Of a DNA stretch of 64,000 nucleotides, positions 41,960 to 51,800 are shown piece after piece. The notes below the pieces were generated by a model. The model searched no databases, was not told the DNA's origin, and was given only the letters and a program-made list of their open reading frames with translations. Source of the DNA: Paenibacillus tyrphae. GTDB lineage: Bacteria > Bacillota > Bacilli > Paenibacillales > NBRC-103111. How positions within the stretch are numbered: the first letter of the stretch is position 1; each line of letters opens with the position of its first letter. The position numbers and the translations under genes are program-made. Location of the stretch: contig NZ_JAMZAW010000001.1 in NCBI RefSeq assembly GCF_024158745.1, positions 1 through 64,000 on the forward strand. The letters are read 5' to 3'.

Positions 41960-43489
41960 ATGAACTTGCTTGTCGTGGACGACCAGCGGCTTTCCCGCGC
42001 CGGCTTGATCAAGATGATCGAATGGGAACGGCTCGGCCTGAAGCTTGTCGGGGAATGCTCCGACGGCCGGCAGGCGCTGGAACAGATCAGGGATAAAGAG
42101 GCGGATATTATCATAACCGACGTCCGCATGCCCGTCATGGATGGGCTCGAGCTGATCGAGAAAGCGAAGGAGCAGTACGAAGGGCTTGCTTTCATCGTCA
42201 TCAGCGGCTATGACGATTACGACTACGTGCGCAGGTCGATCCATCTGACCGTGGACGATTATTTGCTGAAGCCGGTCGATCCTCAGGAGCTGAACGCCCT
42301 GCTGGCCAAAGTCGCACGTCGTCACTTGGAACGAAAACGCCGGACGGAAGCCGAACTGACGAAATGGCGGGAGCAATTTTTTTACTTTGTTTTGGAAGGC
42401 GCTTACATGCAGGACGAGACACAGCTTCTGGCCGAGTTCGCCGATCTCCGGTTCGCGGATGCGCACGATAGATTCACCACGGCCGTCTTCGAGAGCGAAT
42501 GGGATAAGCCGAGCGTCTGCGAGCTGCTCCGACCGCTTGCGGACCGGTACGGCATTTGTGTGCTTCGCACCCGGGGCGTTTACTTGCTGATCGCGGCGGG
42601 TGCCAGAGCGACGGCGGAACGGCTAGCGGAGGATCTCGCGCAGGTTCGTCGGCAGGACGGGCACGAGCTGCGGCTGACCGGCATCGGCTCAACCGTGCAA
42701 GGCATTGTAAGGCTGCGTGATTCGATCGAACAAGCGTTCGATGCGTTTGCGATCAAAACCAGCTTGCCGGAGCCGGAAAGAGACGAGCCGCTCACCTACG
42801 AACAGCTTCAAGCGTCCGGCCCGTTGCTTGTTCCGTTCGACTCCGCCGCCGAGCAGGAATGGACGTTCCACCTGCGCCAAGGAAACCGCGAGGCGGCGCT
42901 GCGCAAGCTGGACGAGCTGCTGAGCGTGCCGGCCTTCGCCCATCCCGACATCGTCGACGGCTCGTATCATTATGCGCTGCTGCGCGGCACCCGCGAGCTG
43001 TATGAGGCAGGCCGTCTTCACGAGACCGATTTCGTCGAAGCTTGCCGTGTCGCCAAATCGCTCCCGAACCTGATCGGGCAAGAAACGAAGCGGCGGGCCG
43101 TGCACGACTTTTTCGGCGCCCGTCTGATGGCCGACTCCGAGACTCAAGCGGTCGAGACGCGGCAAGCGGTCGAGAAGGCGAAGGCTTATATCGACGCCCA
43201 CTATTGCGAAACGATCGTCTTGTCCGAGCTTGCGCAAAGCAGCTACATGAGTCCGGGCTACTTCAGCGCCCTGTTTCGCCAGCATACGGGGAAAAATTTT
43301 CTCGAATACGTCTCCCATCTGCGCATCGAACGCGCCAAAGCGCTTATCGCCGCGGACCCGGAGCAAAAAATAAGCGATGTTGCGCTGAAGTGCGGGTATC
43401 AGGATTTGAAATATTTTCGTAAGCTGTTTAAACGGCATACGGGCATGACTCCGCTCAGCTTCAAGGAGGACGCCGCCGGTGCTCGGTAA
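41960..43489 (+). CDS. Two-component response regulator, AraC type
   Basis: A 509-residue response regulator of the YesN type. The N-terminal receiver domain (residues 1-118) has the acidic pair VVDD, phosphoacceptor Asp in IIITDVRMPVMDGLEL and Lys in YLLKPVDPQEL. A long middle region follows, then a C-terminal AraC helix-turn-helix (about 410-505: IVLSELAQSSYMSPGYFSALF; ISDVALKCGYQDLKYFRKLFKRH). It should activate the divergent sugar/sulfatase operon when phosphorylated. ATG 41960 follows AGGGGGAACCGGAGG; the earlier frame start is not supported. The kinase gene overlaps its end by 11 bases. Confidence 0.9.
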   Translation: MNLLVVDDQRLSRAGLIKMIEWERLGLKLVGECSDGRQALEQIRDKEADIIITDVRMPVMDGLELIEKAKEQYEGLAFIVISGYDDYDYVRRSIHLTVDDYLLKPVDPQELNALLAKVARRHLERKRRTEAELTKWREQFFYFVLEGAYMQDETQLLAEFADLRFADAHDRFTTAVFESEWDKPSVCELLRPLADRYGICVLRTRGVYLLIAAGARATAERLAEDLAQVRRQDGHELRLTGIGSTVQGIVRLRDSIEQAFDAFAIKTSLPEPERDEPLTYEQLQASGPLLVPFDSAAEQEWTFHLRQGNREAALRKLDELLSVPAFAHPDIVDGSYHYALLRGTRELYEAGRLHETDFVEACRVAKSLPNLIGQETKRRAVHDFFGARLMADSETQAVETRQAVEKAKAYIDAHYCETIVLSELAQSSYMSPGYFSALFRQHTGKNFLEYVSHLRIERAKALIAADPEQKISDVALKCGYQDLKYFRKLFKRHTGMTPLSFKEDAAGAR

Positions 43490-45248
43490 AATGATCCGAA
43501 ATGTGCGCGCAAGCATACGCAAGAAGCTGTTCTTCTCTTACTTCGTCGTCGTATCCATCCCGCTCCTCCTGATCGGAAGCATTCTTTACGTCTCGATGCT
43601 GTCGATTACCGAGCAGCAGACCTTGGACAACCGCGCAACCCAAATGAAGCTTGTCTCGCAGCAGTTGCAGGCCTACGTCGATCAGTTGGAGCTGTACTCG
43701 CGGGTCATTTATACGGGCGAGGTACAACAGTTGTTAAACGAAGGACCGCCGGAGGAGCCGATCGCCTTGACCCGCTGGAAAAGCGCATTGTTCGAGCAGT
43801 TCGAGCAGTGGTATGGCTATATGAACATCAAGGCCACTATCCAGAACGTGACGATCGTTTTCCCGGACGGGACGATGATTTCCAAAGAGCCCTTATACGG
43901 GGCAGGCTTATCGTTCCGCAATGCAGCATGGTACCGGGAAGCGGTCGCGCGTCAAGGCGAGGTCGTGATCGCCGGTCCGTTCCTCCGCCCGTTCGCCGAC
44001 CCCGGAACCGCCCAATCGCCGCATACGTTCTCGCTGGTGCGAAAAATCAACAACACGTTAAGCCCGGCAGACCTCGGCGGCATCGTCATCGATATAAACG
44101 TGATGGACATCGCACGCCTGCTGTCGACACTTCAACTGAACCAAATTTCGATCCTGAACGCCGAGGGGAAGCTTGTCTACAGCCAGCGGGCGGAAGAGAT
44201 CGGAGAAGTGTGGCCCTACGACGCTCAAATGCCGAACGGAATGTCCGGTTGGCTGCAGATCGACGGCGAGCGGATGCTCGTCAATGCGGGAGAACTGCCC
44301 GCTACCGGCTGGAGATTCGTCAGTCTCGACCCTCTCGGCAGCCTCTCCGCTTACGCGGTTACGGTCCGCAATATAACGCTGGGGGTCGGTTTGTTTGCCC
44401 TCCTGATCGCGCTCGTGATTTCGACGTTTATTGCCGGACGGATCACGAAGCCGCTGCGCACCCTGCAAGCGAATATGAAGCAGGTGCAGACCGGCCGCTT
44501 CGACACCCGGCTTCAGGTCAACCGGTCGGACGAAGTCGGCCAACTGACGCAAAGCTTCAATCAGATGACCGACCGTATCGAGTCGCTTGTCAACGATGTC
44601 TACAAATCGGAAATTATCCGCAAGGAGGCGCAGCTGAAGGCGCTCCATTCGCAGATCAATCCGCATTTTCTATACAATACGCTCGATTCGATGAATGCGC
44701 TCGCGATCCTCGAAAACGTGCCCCTGCTCGCCCGTATGTCCAAAATGCTGGCAGATATGTTTCGCTACAGCATTTCCCAGGGAGAACACGTCGTCGCACT
44801 CCGCGACGAGCTGAATCAGGTGAAGCGCTACATCGAAATCCAGCAAATCCGCTACGACCACAAATTCCGCTTGTTCCTGTCGATTCCGGAGAAGCTGCTG
44901 GACTATCCCATTCCGAAGCTAGCGCTCCAGCCGATCGTCGAGAACGCGGTTTACCACGGGCTGGAAATGATTCCGGACGAAGGTATCATCGCGATCACTG
45001 CTTACGAGACAGCGGATCTTACGATGATCGAAGTATTCGACAACGGCAAAGGCATGACGGAAGCTCAGTTGAACGAGATTTCCGCCCACCTGTCGGCCCC
45101 AATCGACTACACCGAGCATCTCGGGCTTGCCAATGTACAGGAGCGGCTGCAGCTCTATTTCGGCGGGGAATACGGCATTTCGATCCACAGCATACCCGAA
45201 AAAGGGACCAACGTCGTCTACCGGCTCCCTGCGCACACGATCAACTAA
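43479..45248 (+). CDS. Sensor histidine kinase, YesM type
   Basis: A 589-residue membrane kinase starting with GTG 43479 after AAGGAGG. An N-terminal membrane helix (about 20-40), an extracellular sensing domain (about 45-290, dCache-like), a second helix (about 295-320), HAMP linker (AGRITKPLRTLQANMKQV), phosphoacceptor His in ALHSQINPHFLYNTLDSMNA, and ATP-binding N box LALQPIVENAVYHGLE. With the upstream response regulator it forms a carbohydrate-sensing pair, probably detecting the ligand of the adjacent ABC system. Confidence 0.92.
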   Translation: MLGKMIRNVRASIRKKLFFSYFVVVSIPLLLIGSILYVSMLSITEQQTLDNRATQMKLVSQQLQAYVDQLELYSRVIYTGEVQQLLNEGPPEEPIALTRWKSALFEQFEQWYGYMNIKATIQNVTIVFPDGTMISKEPLYGAGLSFRNAAWYREAVARQGEVVIAGPFLRPFADPGTAQSPHTFSLVRKINNTLSPADLGGIVIDINVMDIARLLSTLQLNQISILNAEGKLVYSQRAEEIGEVWPYDAQMPNGMSGWLQIDGERMLVNAGELPATGWRFVSLDPLGSLSAYAVTVRNITLGVGLFALLIALVISTFIAGRITKPLRTLQANMKQVQTGRFDTRLQVNRSDEVGQLTQSFNQMTDRIESLVNDVYKSEIIRKEAQLKALHSQINPHFLYNTLDSMNALAILENVPLLARMSKMLADMFRYSISQGEHVVALRDELNQVKRYIEIQQIRYDHKFRLFLSIPEKLLDYPIPKLALQPIVENAVYHGLEMIPDEGIIAITAYETADLTMIEVFDNGKGMTEAQLNEISAHLSAPIDYTEHLGLANVQERLQLYFGGEYGISIHSIPEKGTNVVYRLPAHTIN

Positions 45249-45342
45249 TTTTAGGAAAATAAATGGCAGTTCAGAGTTACTGACGTTGTACGGCTTATGT
45301 ATCGAAGGATCATGATCATAATGCCTAGTACATTATATTGCT

Positions 45343-45700
45343 TGATTTAAGAACTACATGCTGCTCGCGTAGGTGCTTTGCTCTTGAAGTCGAATAGGCA
45401 GGAAGACTTAGATTAGCTTGGAATAATTAAGACCGGCAGCCTTGGATGAGAGAATCTAAGTCCTAGACGCCCATGCCGCTAACGCAGCACCATCAGATGA
45501 TGAAAATGGTAGGTATGCGGTATAATTTACTTACGGCTGGCGAAGGCAGGTCGGCAGTCAATGGTGCTTCGAGCCCGAGTCTTAGACTGACCCTAACGAC
45601 CAGGTGCACCACAGATTGTTGCTCCGAATTTGGAAGCACGCAGGATAGAATAACCATATGTGGTTGTTGCACCAGCCCCTTCAATCTTGCTGCCGTAAGG
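45343..45700 (+). ncRNA. Candidate bridge-RNA region of the IS110 element
   Basis: IS110-group elements are known to encode a structured bridge RNA in the non-coding end before the transposase, with loops complementary to target and donor DNA. This stretch has the right position and length, a TATAAT at 45521-45526 and several local hairpins. I could not match the guide loops by eye, so this is a location, not a proven RNA. Confidence 0.35.
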
Positions 45701-45712
45701 AGAAGGTTACGA

Positions 45713-46933
45713 ATGGACGTCGTTTACAGTCATGTGTGCGGACTTGACGTTCATAAAAAGAACATCGTTGCCTGCACCATTACACCTGAAGGTAAAGAAA
45801 TCCGTACGTTTGGCACCATGACCGACGATTTGATCTTGCTCATGGATTGGCTCAAGACCAAGAAATGCACTCATGCTGCTATGGAAAGCACAGGACCATA
45901 CTGGAAACCAATATACAATTTGTTGGAGCTTGAGGAGATTGAAGCACTTGTTGTGAACACCCAGCACATCAAGAATGTTCCGGGCCGTAAAACCGACGTC
46001 AAAGATGCGGAATGGATTGCCGGACTTCTCCGTCACGGACTATTGAAAGGTAGTTTTATCCCAAACCGCGAGCAACGCGAGCTGAGAGAATTGATCCGGT
46101 ATCGTCGTAGTCTCATTGAAGAACGCGCCCGAGAAGTCAGCCGCATTCAAAAAGTACTGGAAGGTGCAAACATAAAACTTTCCTCGGTTGCCAGCAATGT
46201 GCTTGGGAAATCAGGACGCGCAATGATTGAAGCGATGATCGCCGGCGAAACTGATCCTGAGGCCTTATCTGATCTGGCAAAACGGAAGTTGAGAAGCAAA
46301 AAAGCGGATTTGAAGCGAGCATTGAATGGCTTAATGGGACCTCATCAAAAACTAATGCTGGGAGCTCAGCTCCGTCATGTCGATTATTTGGACGAGGAGA
46401 TTGGTAGGTTGGATGAGGAAATTAAAAAGCGCATGCTCCCTCTTGAGGAAGACCTGGAACTGCTCGACACAATCCCAGGTGTGGCACGAAGAACAGCAGA
46501 GACCATTCTAGCCGAAATTGGCTCCAATATGGATCAGTATCCTTCCGCCGCTCATTTATGTTCTTGGGCAGGGCTGTGTCCGGGTCAGAACGAAAGCGCC
46601 GGAAAACGATTGTCCGGCAAGACTCGAAAAGGTAACAAGAAGCTCCGAAGTACGCTTGTAGAAGCCGCGAAGGCTGCAGCTAGGACAAAAGAGACGTATT
46701 TATCCAGCCAGTATCATCGGATTGCCGCACGCCGAGGAGCTAATCGAGCGACGGTCGCAGTAGCACACAGTATATTATCTATGGTTTACTATATTCTTAA
46801 GCGAAAACAACCCTACATCGAACTCGGTCCAACCTACTACGAGGAACGAAAACGGGACGCGATCATCAAGCATTCCATAAAGAAACTGGAGTCATTGGGT
46901 GTATCAATTACTGTGAATACGGCAGCTTCCTGA
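45713..46933 (+). CDS. IS110-family transposase
   Basis: A 406-residue DEDD recombinase. N-terminal RuvC-like domain: Asp in CGLDVHKKNIVACTI, Glu in AAMESTGPYWKPIYNLLE, and the Asp pair in GRKTDVKDAEWIAGLLRHGLL. C-terminal transposase_20 domain with IPGVARRTAETILAEIG, SWAGLCPGQNESAGKR and the catalytic-serine region LSGKTRKGNKKLR. ATG 45713 follows AAGGAGAAGG; the frame open upstream to 45473 is in the non-coding left end. It appears intact, so the element may be active. Confidence 0.92.
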   Translation: MDVVYSHVCGLDVHKKNIVACTITPEGKEIRTFGTMTDDLILLMDWLKTKKCTHAAMESTGPYWKPIYNLLELEEIEALVVNTQHIKNVPGRKTDVKDAEWIAGLLRHGLLKGSFIPNREQRELRELIRYRRSLIEERAREVSRIQKVLEGANIKLSSVASNVLGKSGRAMIEAMIAGETDPEALSDLAKRKLRSKKADLKRALNGLMGPHQKLMLGAQLRHVDYLDEEIGRLDEEIKKRMLPLEEDLELLDTIPGVARRTAETILAEIGSNMDQYPSAAHLCSWAGLCPGQNESAGKRLSGKTRKGNKKLRSTLVEAAKAAARTKETYLSSQYHRIAARRGANRATVAVAHSILSMVYYILKRKQPYIELGPTYYEERKRDAIIKHSIKKLESLGVSITVNTAAS

Positions 46934-47092
46934 TCGTGAATCAGACAATATATTGCTGATGCCCCTGGCCATTTTTTGTTTGCCGGAGGGTCACTTTCTT
47001 GCTGCCTTTTTCAGGTGTTCTACAGAGCGATATTTTCAGGATAGACTGCCGCTGTTTTAATGTTTGCACATTTATCAAATGATGAGCATTAC

Positions 47093-47536
47093 TTAAACAT
47101 TTTTTATAAAATTTTTTTGGTCCTTTGTAAAAATATAGCCTCTTCGTTCGTAGAACCGATGTGCATGAATTCGACTCGGGTGGGATAGCAATTTAATTCC
47201 GGAAAACCCGTTGGTCTCCGCCCAATCTTCAAGACTCTGTATCAACATACTACCGATACCATTATTTCTATACTTTTCTTTGACAACAAACCCTAAAATA
47301 TTTACTAAAGATTCAGAAAAAAGTAAATAGTACGGGCTTCCATGAATGTAGCCAATGACCTCGTTGTTTTGTTCACTAACGAGAATGATATCTTTTGTAT
47401 GGTTCGTGATGAATTCGATCCGTTCTTTTACTTGCTCCTCCGAAAAAGCATAAAAACTGGGATTAAAATCCAGATTCAGCGAATAAATATCGCGATAATC
47501 CGTTACACTAACGCTCCTGATGTTTATTCCGTCCAT
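47093..47536 (-). CDS. GNAT-family N-acetyltransferase
   Basis: A 147-residue GNAT protein. Acetyl-CoA-binding motif A is VVKEKYRNNGIGSMLIQSLEDWA (the R/Q-x-x-G-x-G/A pattern is RNNGIG), followed by motif B FSGIKLLSHPSRIHAHRFYERRGY. ATG 47534-47536 follows GAGGAG. Codon use and composition are clearly more AT-rich than the neighbours. With the IS110 element alongside, this suggests recent acquisition. Substrate unknown. Confidence 0.85.
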   Translation of the reverse strand: MDGINIRSVSVTDYRDIYSLNLDFNPSFYAFSEEQVKERIEFITNHTKDIILVSEQNNEVIGYIHGSPYYLLFSESLVNILGFVVKEKYRNNGIGSMLIQSLEDWAETNGFSGIKLLSHPSRIHAHRFYERRGYIFTKDQKNFIKNV

Positions 47537-47720
47537 CTTCAGTCTCCTCGTTTCACATGAGTACAGCAAAACTGAAATCCTGAACTTCATTATAAAATAT
47601 ATTCCCCGGAAAAAACACTAAGCCGCGTAACGACCGCTCGCATACACAAGCGGCAGTCGTGGACAAGTAACGTCCGCAACTGCCGCACGTTCATTCAGGT
47701 GTCTTTTCCTCGTCCGCCGA

Positions 47721-48632
47721 TTAACGGTACCCGCTGACATCCGCCGCTTTGCCCGCATCCTGCACCTCGACGATATACCGCCAGCAATCCGGCCGCGAGC
47801 CGTCAAGATCATGGAACCCGTATACTTGCGCAAGTTGGCCGCTCGATAAGGACTGCCCGTTCCACCGGAAAACCTTCGGGTCGGCAGCCAGCGTGGCAAT
47901 GGCCCGGCCTACAAATCGCGGTGTTTCCGAGATCATGAAATGAGGTTCTTTTGAAGCGGCGTCGCGCCAGTTTTCTTCCTTCACCCCGTAATGCTCCAGC
48001 ATGATTTCGGAGCGCATCCAACCGGGAGTCACTGACACCGCCGTACATTGATGTGGCGCAAGTTCGTGGGCCAAAGACCGGGCCATGCGAATGGCGGAAG
48101 TTTTGGCCAAATCGTAAAACAGCGATTGCCGGTAATTTTGATGGTTGTATTCCTCTGTACCGTCGGTCATTTCAACGACCAGCCCGTTTCCGCTGCGGAT
48201 TAATAAGGGAAGCGCAAAATGGCTCGTAATGATATGCGTATCGACCGCCAGCCGCAGCATGCGAAGCCCGCCTTCGAGAGAATGCTCCCATACGGGCACG
48301 TTCCATTGCGTCAAGTACTCGGAGCCCCAAATGTCGTTGACAAGGATGTCCAGTCGCCCCTGTTCTTGTTCTATGCATGAGACGAGCTTCCGTACCTGCT
48401 CCGGATCGAGATGATCCGTTTGTACCGCGATCCCTTTGCCGCCCGCGCGATTGACAAGCTCGGCCGTCTCTTCGATCGTCTCGGGCCGGTTATACTCGGA
48501 GCGTGCCGTCCGGGTCGTACGGCCGGTGACATAAACCGTGGCTCCGGCCGCTCCCAATTCAATCGCAATGCCTCGACCCGCGCCACGCGTAGCGCCGGCA
48601 ACCAAAGCCACCTTTCCATGCAAAGACTTCAT
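47721..48632 (-). CDS. Short-chain dehydrogenase/reductase
   Basis: A 303-residue SDR with cofactor motif GATRGAGRGIA near the N-terminus, a Thr/Arg (TGRTT) after beta-2 that favours NADP(H), NDIW in place of NNAG, and catalytic Tyr-x3-Lys in YDLAKTSAIR. The 50-residue C-terminal extension (RWNGQSLSSGQLAQVYGFHDLDGSRPDCW) matches a Bacillales subgroup of unknown substrate. The N-terminal MKSLHGKVALV follows AAGGAGGAATATTCA. No neighbouring gene gives a pathway. Confidence 0.9.
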   Translation of the reverse strand: MKSLHGKVALVAGATRGAGRGIAIELGAAGATVYVTGRTTRTARSEYNRPETIEETAELVNRAGGKGIAVQTDHLDPEQVRKLVSCIEQEQGRLDILVNDIWGSEYLTQWNVPVWEHSLEGGLRMLRLAVDTHIITSHFALPLLIRSGNGLVVEMTDGTEEYNHQNYRQSLFYDLAKTSAIRMARSLAHELAPHQCTAVSVTPGWMRSEIMLEHYGVKEENWRDAASKEPHFMISETPRFVGRAIATLAADPKVFRWNGQSLSSGQLAQVYGFHDLDGSRPDCWRYIVEVQDAGKAADVSGYR

Positions 48633-48718
48633 TGAATATTCCTCCTTGTTCGTTGATTCTCTTTCATTTTAAACAACCTATCCTGCCAACCTATGTCATA
48701 TATAAATCTTTCCCTGCT

Positions 48719-48774
48719 AAAAAAAGAAACGGTACAAAGCGTCAAGACTTTCGCCTCTTGATGCTTTGTGCCGT
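48719..48774 (-). terminator. Terminator of ileS
   Basis: Long stem ACGG.ACAAAGC.TCAAGA / TCTTGA.GCTTTGT.CCGT (48729-48774), followed on the minus strand by TTTCTTTTTTT. Located 29 bases after the ileS stop. Confidence 0.85.
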
Positions 48775-48802
48775 ATATGTCTCCTCCGCTCAACCCGCGG
48801 GA

Positions 48803-51800
48803 TTATTCAATACGCAGACCGATCGTCCGCTCTCCTAACGAAACAGATTCCATTCCCGTTTCCTTGGTATACCGGACGCCGGACAGCAGCACGTTGTCCC
48901 GCAGCACATGATCGAACCGCTCCAGCGCTTCCTTCAACTGCGGATCGACGTCGAGTACGAGCGCGACGCGCTTTTCGATCGGCAGTTCCAGCTTTTTGCG
49001 GTAATCCTGCACGGCGCGGACAACCTCCCGGACAAACCCTTCTTGCTCCAATTCCTCGGTGATCGCCGTATTTAAAGCAACGGTAATTCCGTAGCCGGAA
49101 GCGGACGCGAAGCCGGCTTTGGCTTGTTTGTCCACGAGCAGCTCGTCGAGCGTAAGATGAAGCGTTTCTCCGTCGACCGCCACATCCAGGAAGCCCGCAG
49201 CGACGGCTTGCTTCGCTTCCGCGGCAGACAACTGCTTCAGACGGCTCTGCACCGGTCCGACGAATTTGCCGTATTTTTTGCCCGCCACTTTCAAGTTCAG
49301 CTTCAAGCTGAAGTCTACAAACCCGCTGTCGCTTTGCTCGATGCGGATGTCTTTGACGTTGATCTCCTCTTTGACGATATCCGCGTACCGGCTCAACTGG
49401 AACTCCCGGTCCAGCGAAACGATCAGTTCGGCTAACGGCTGGCGGGTTTTGATCCCGGTTTCGTTCCGGACGCTGCGCGCCAGTTCGACAATTTCCCGTG
49501 CGGTTTCCATGTCCCTCTCAAGCGTCGGGTCTACTGCGGAATCGCTCGCCTTTGGGTAATCCGCGAGATGAATGCTTCCCTCGCCGCCCAGATTGCCGTA
49601 GATGTCTTCGGCAATAAGAGGCGCATACGGCGCGATCATGGCGGCAAGCGTCAAGAGCGCATCGCGGAGCGTCTGGTACGCGGACACTTTATCCTCGGTC
49701 ATGCCGCTGGCCCAGAAGCGGTCGCGGGAGCGGCGGATATACCAGTTGCTCAATTCGTCGACAAACGCCTCGATCTGCTTCGCCGGATTCAGGAAGTCGT
49801 TATCGTCCAACCCTTTCACAACCTGACGCAAGGTGCTGTTCAGCCTCGACAAAATCCAGCGGTCCAGCTCGTTTGCGGAAGTCCGCAGCGGGTGCTCCTC
49901 CGGCTTATAGCCGTCGATCGCCGCATACAGCGCATAAAACGCATGCGCGTTATGGAGCGTGTCGATCACCTTCGATTTCGCCTCGGCGACGATTTGCTTG
50001 GAGAACCGCTTGCTGTTCCACGGCGCGCTGTCGGCCAGCAGCGCCCAACGGAACGCGTCGGTGCCGAACTCTTCGATGATTTCCCAAGGATCGATGCCGT
50101 TGCCCTTGCTCTTGGACATCTTCTGTCCGTTCTCGTCCAGCACGTGTCCGGTCGAAATGACGGCTTTATAAGGCGACTGCCCGTTGTACAGCGTCGAGAC
50201 GGCCAGCAGGCTGAAGAACCAGCCCCGCGTCTGATCGATCCCTTCGCAGATCATATCCGCCGGGTACTGCTCGCGGAACAGCTGCTCGTCGCCGAACGGG
50301 TGATGGTACTGCGCGAACGGCATCGAGCCGCTGTCGAACCAGACGTCGATCACCTCCGGGGTTCTCTCCATCGTGCCGCCGCAGGCACAGCGCAGCTTCA
50401 CTTCGTCGACGTACGGCTTGTGCAGCTCCAAGCTCTCGTCAAGCGGCTGAATCGCCCACTCCCGCAGCTCCTTCCGGCTCTCCGGCGCGTGCTCTTTTCC
50501 GCAATCGCCACATACCCAGACGTTCAATGGCGTCCCCCAGTAGCGGTTGCGGCTGATGTTCCAATCGACGAGCTCTTCCAGAAACTTGCCGAAGCGCCCT
50601 TCGCGCAGGTGGGAAGGATACCAGTTGATATTTCGATTGTTCTCGATCAATTGGTCCTTGACCGCCGTCGTCCGGATGAACCAGCTTTCCATCGCATAAT
50701 ACAGCAGCGGCGATTTGCAGCGCCAACAGAACGGGTAGCTGTGCTCGTAACGCTCTTTGGAAAACAGCAGACCGCGCTCGGACAAGCTTTTCACGATATC
50801 GACGTCGCAATCTTTGACGAAGCGTCCGGCGAATTCCGTCACCTGTTCGGTGTAGCGGCCCGCCAGGTTCACAACGTTGACGAAATCTAGCTCGTGCTTG
50901 CGGGTCGTCCGGTAGTCATCCTCCCCATGCGCAGGAGCCGTATGAACGATACCGGTCCCGCTTGTATCGCTCACGTAGTCTGCATCGACGACGATATGCC
51001 CTTTGACCGGACGAACATAGCCGAAAGGCGGCTCGTAAGGGGTGCCGACGAACTCCGATCCCTTATGCACAGACACGATTTCGTAGTCCGCCTTGAACAC
51101 GTTCCCGGCGAGCTTCTCCGCGACGACATACACTTCGCCGTTATACTTTACTTTCACGTAGTCGATATCTTTATTCACGGCAAGTGCCACGTTGGACGGC
51201 AGCGTCCACGGAGTGGTCGTCCAGGCGAGGAAGATTTCGTCCCCGCGCTTGCTTTTGAATTTTACGGTAGCGCTCAAGTCCTTGACATCCTCATAGCCTT
51301 GCGCCACTTCGTGCGAGCTGAGCGTCGTCTGGCAGTCCGGACAGTACGGGCTGACCCGGTGGCCTTTATACAGCAAGCCCTTGCCATGGATTACGGACAA
51401 AAGGTGCCAGACGCTCTCGATATATTCGTTGGTCAGCGTCACATACGGATGGTCCATATCCGTCCAATACGCGATCGCCTCGGTCAGCTCCCGCCACTGC
51501 TTCTCGTATTCGAATACGCTGCTTTTGCATTTTTCCACAAACTCGGCCACGCCGTACTTCTCGATCTCCTGCTTGCCCGAGATGCCGAGCTGCTTCTCGA
51601 CGCCCAGCTCGACCGGGAGACCGTGCGTGTCCCAGCCGGCTTTGCGGACGACGCGGTAGCCGGACATTGTCTTATAGCGGCAGATAAAATCTTTCACGAC
51701 GCGCCCTAGCACATGCCCGATATGCGGCGAGCCGTTAGCGGTCGGCGGCCCTTCGTAGAACACGAAATTCGGCCGTCCAGCCCGGTTCTCGATCGATTTG

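Larger units (their letters stand above)
45335..46957 (+). mobile_element. IS110-family insertion sequence
   Basis: A probable complete IS110-type element with one transposase gene and a long (about 370-base) non-coding left end. No terminal inverted repeats are seen, as is usual for the family. The 8-mer ATATTGCT occurs at 45335-45342 and 46950-46957, flanked by further similarity (cAtTATATTGCTtGAT against aCAATATATTGCTGAT), and may mark the recombination core at both ends. Boundaries are therefore tentative. It lies between the histidine kinase gene and a GNAT gene and interrupts neither. Confidence 0.65.

Noticed and set aside
41719..42201. Long N-terminal extension of the MalF-type permease
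   Set aside because: It overlaps the divergent response regulator and its promoter; the ATG at 41718 follows AGGAGGT and begins the family-typical sequence.
45473..45712. Extension of the IS110 transposase frame into the left end
   Set aside because: IS110 transposases begin with the short stretch before the first catalytic Asp (CGLDVHKK), as from ATG 45713; the upstream part is non-coding element sequence.
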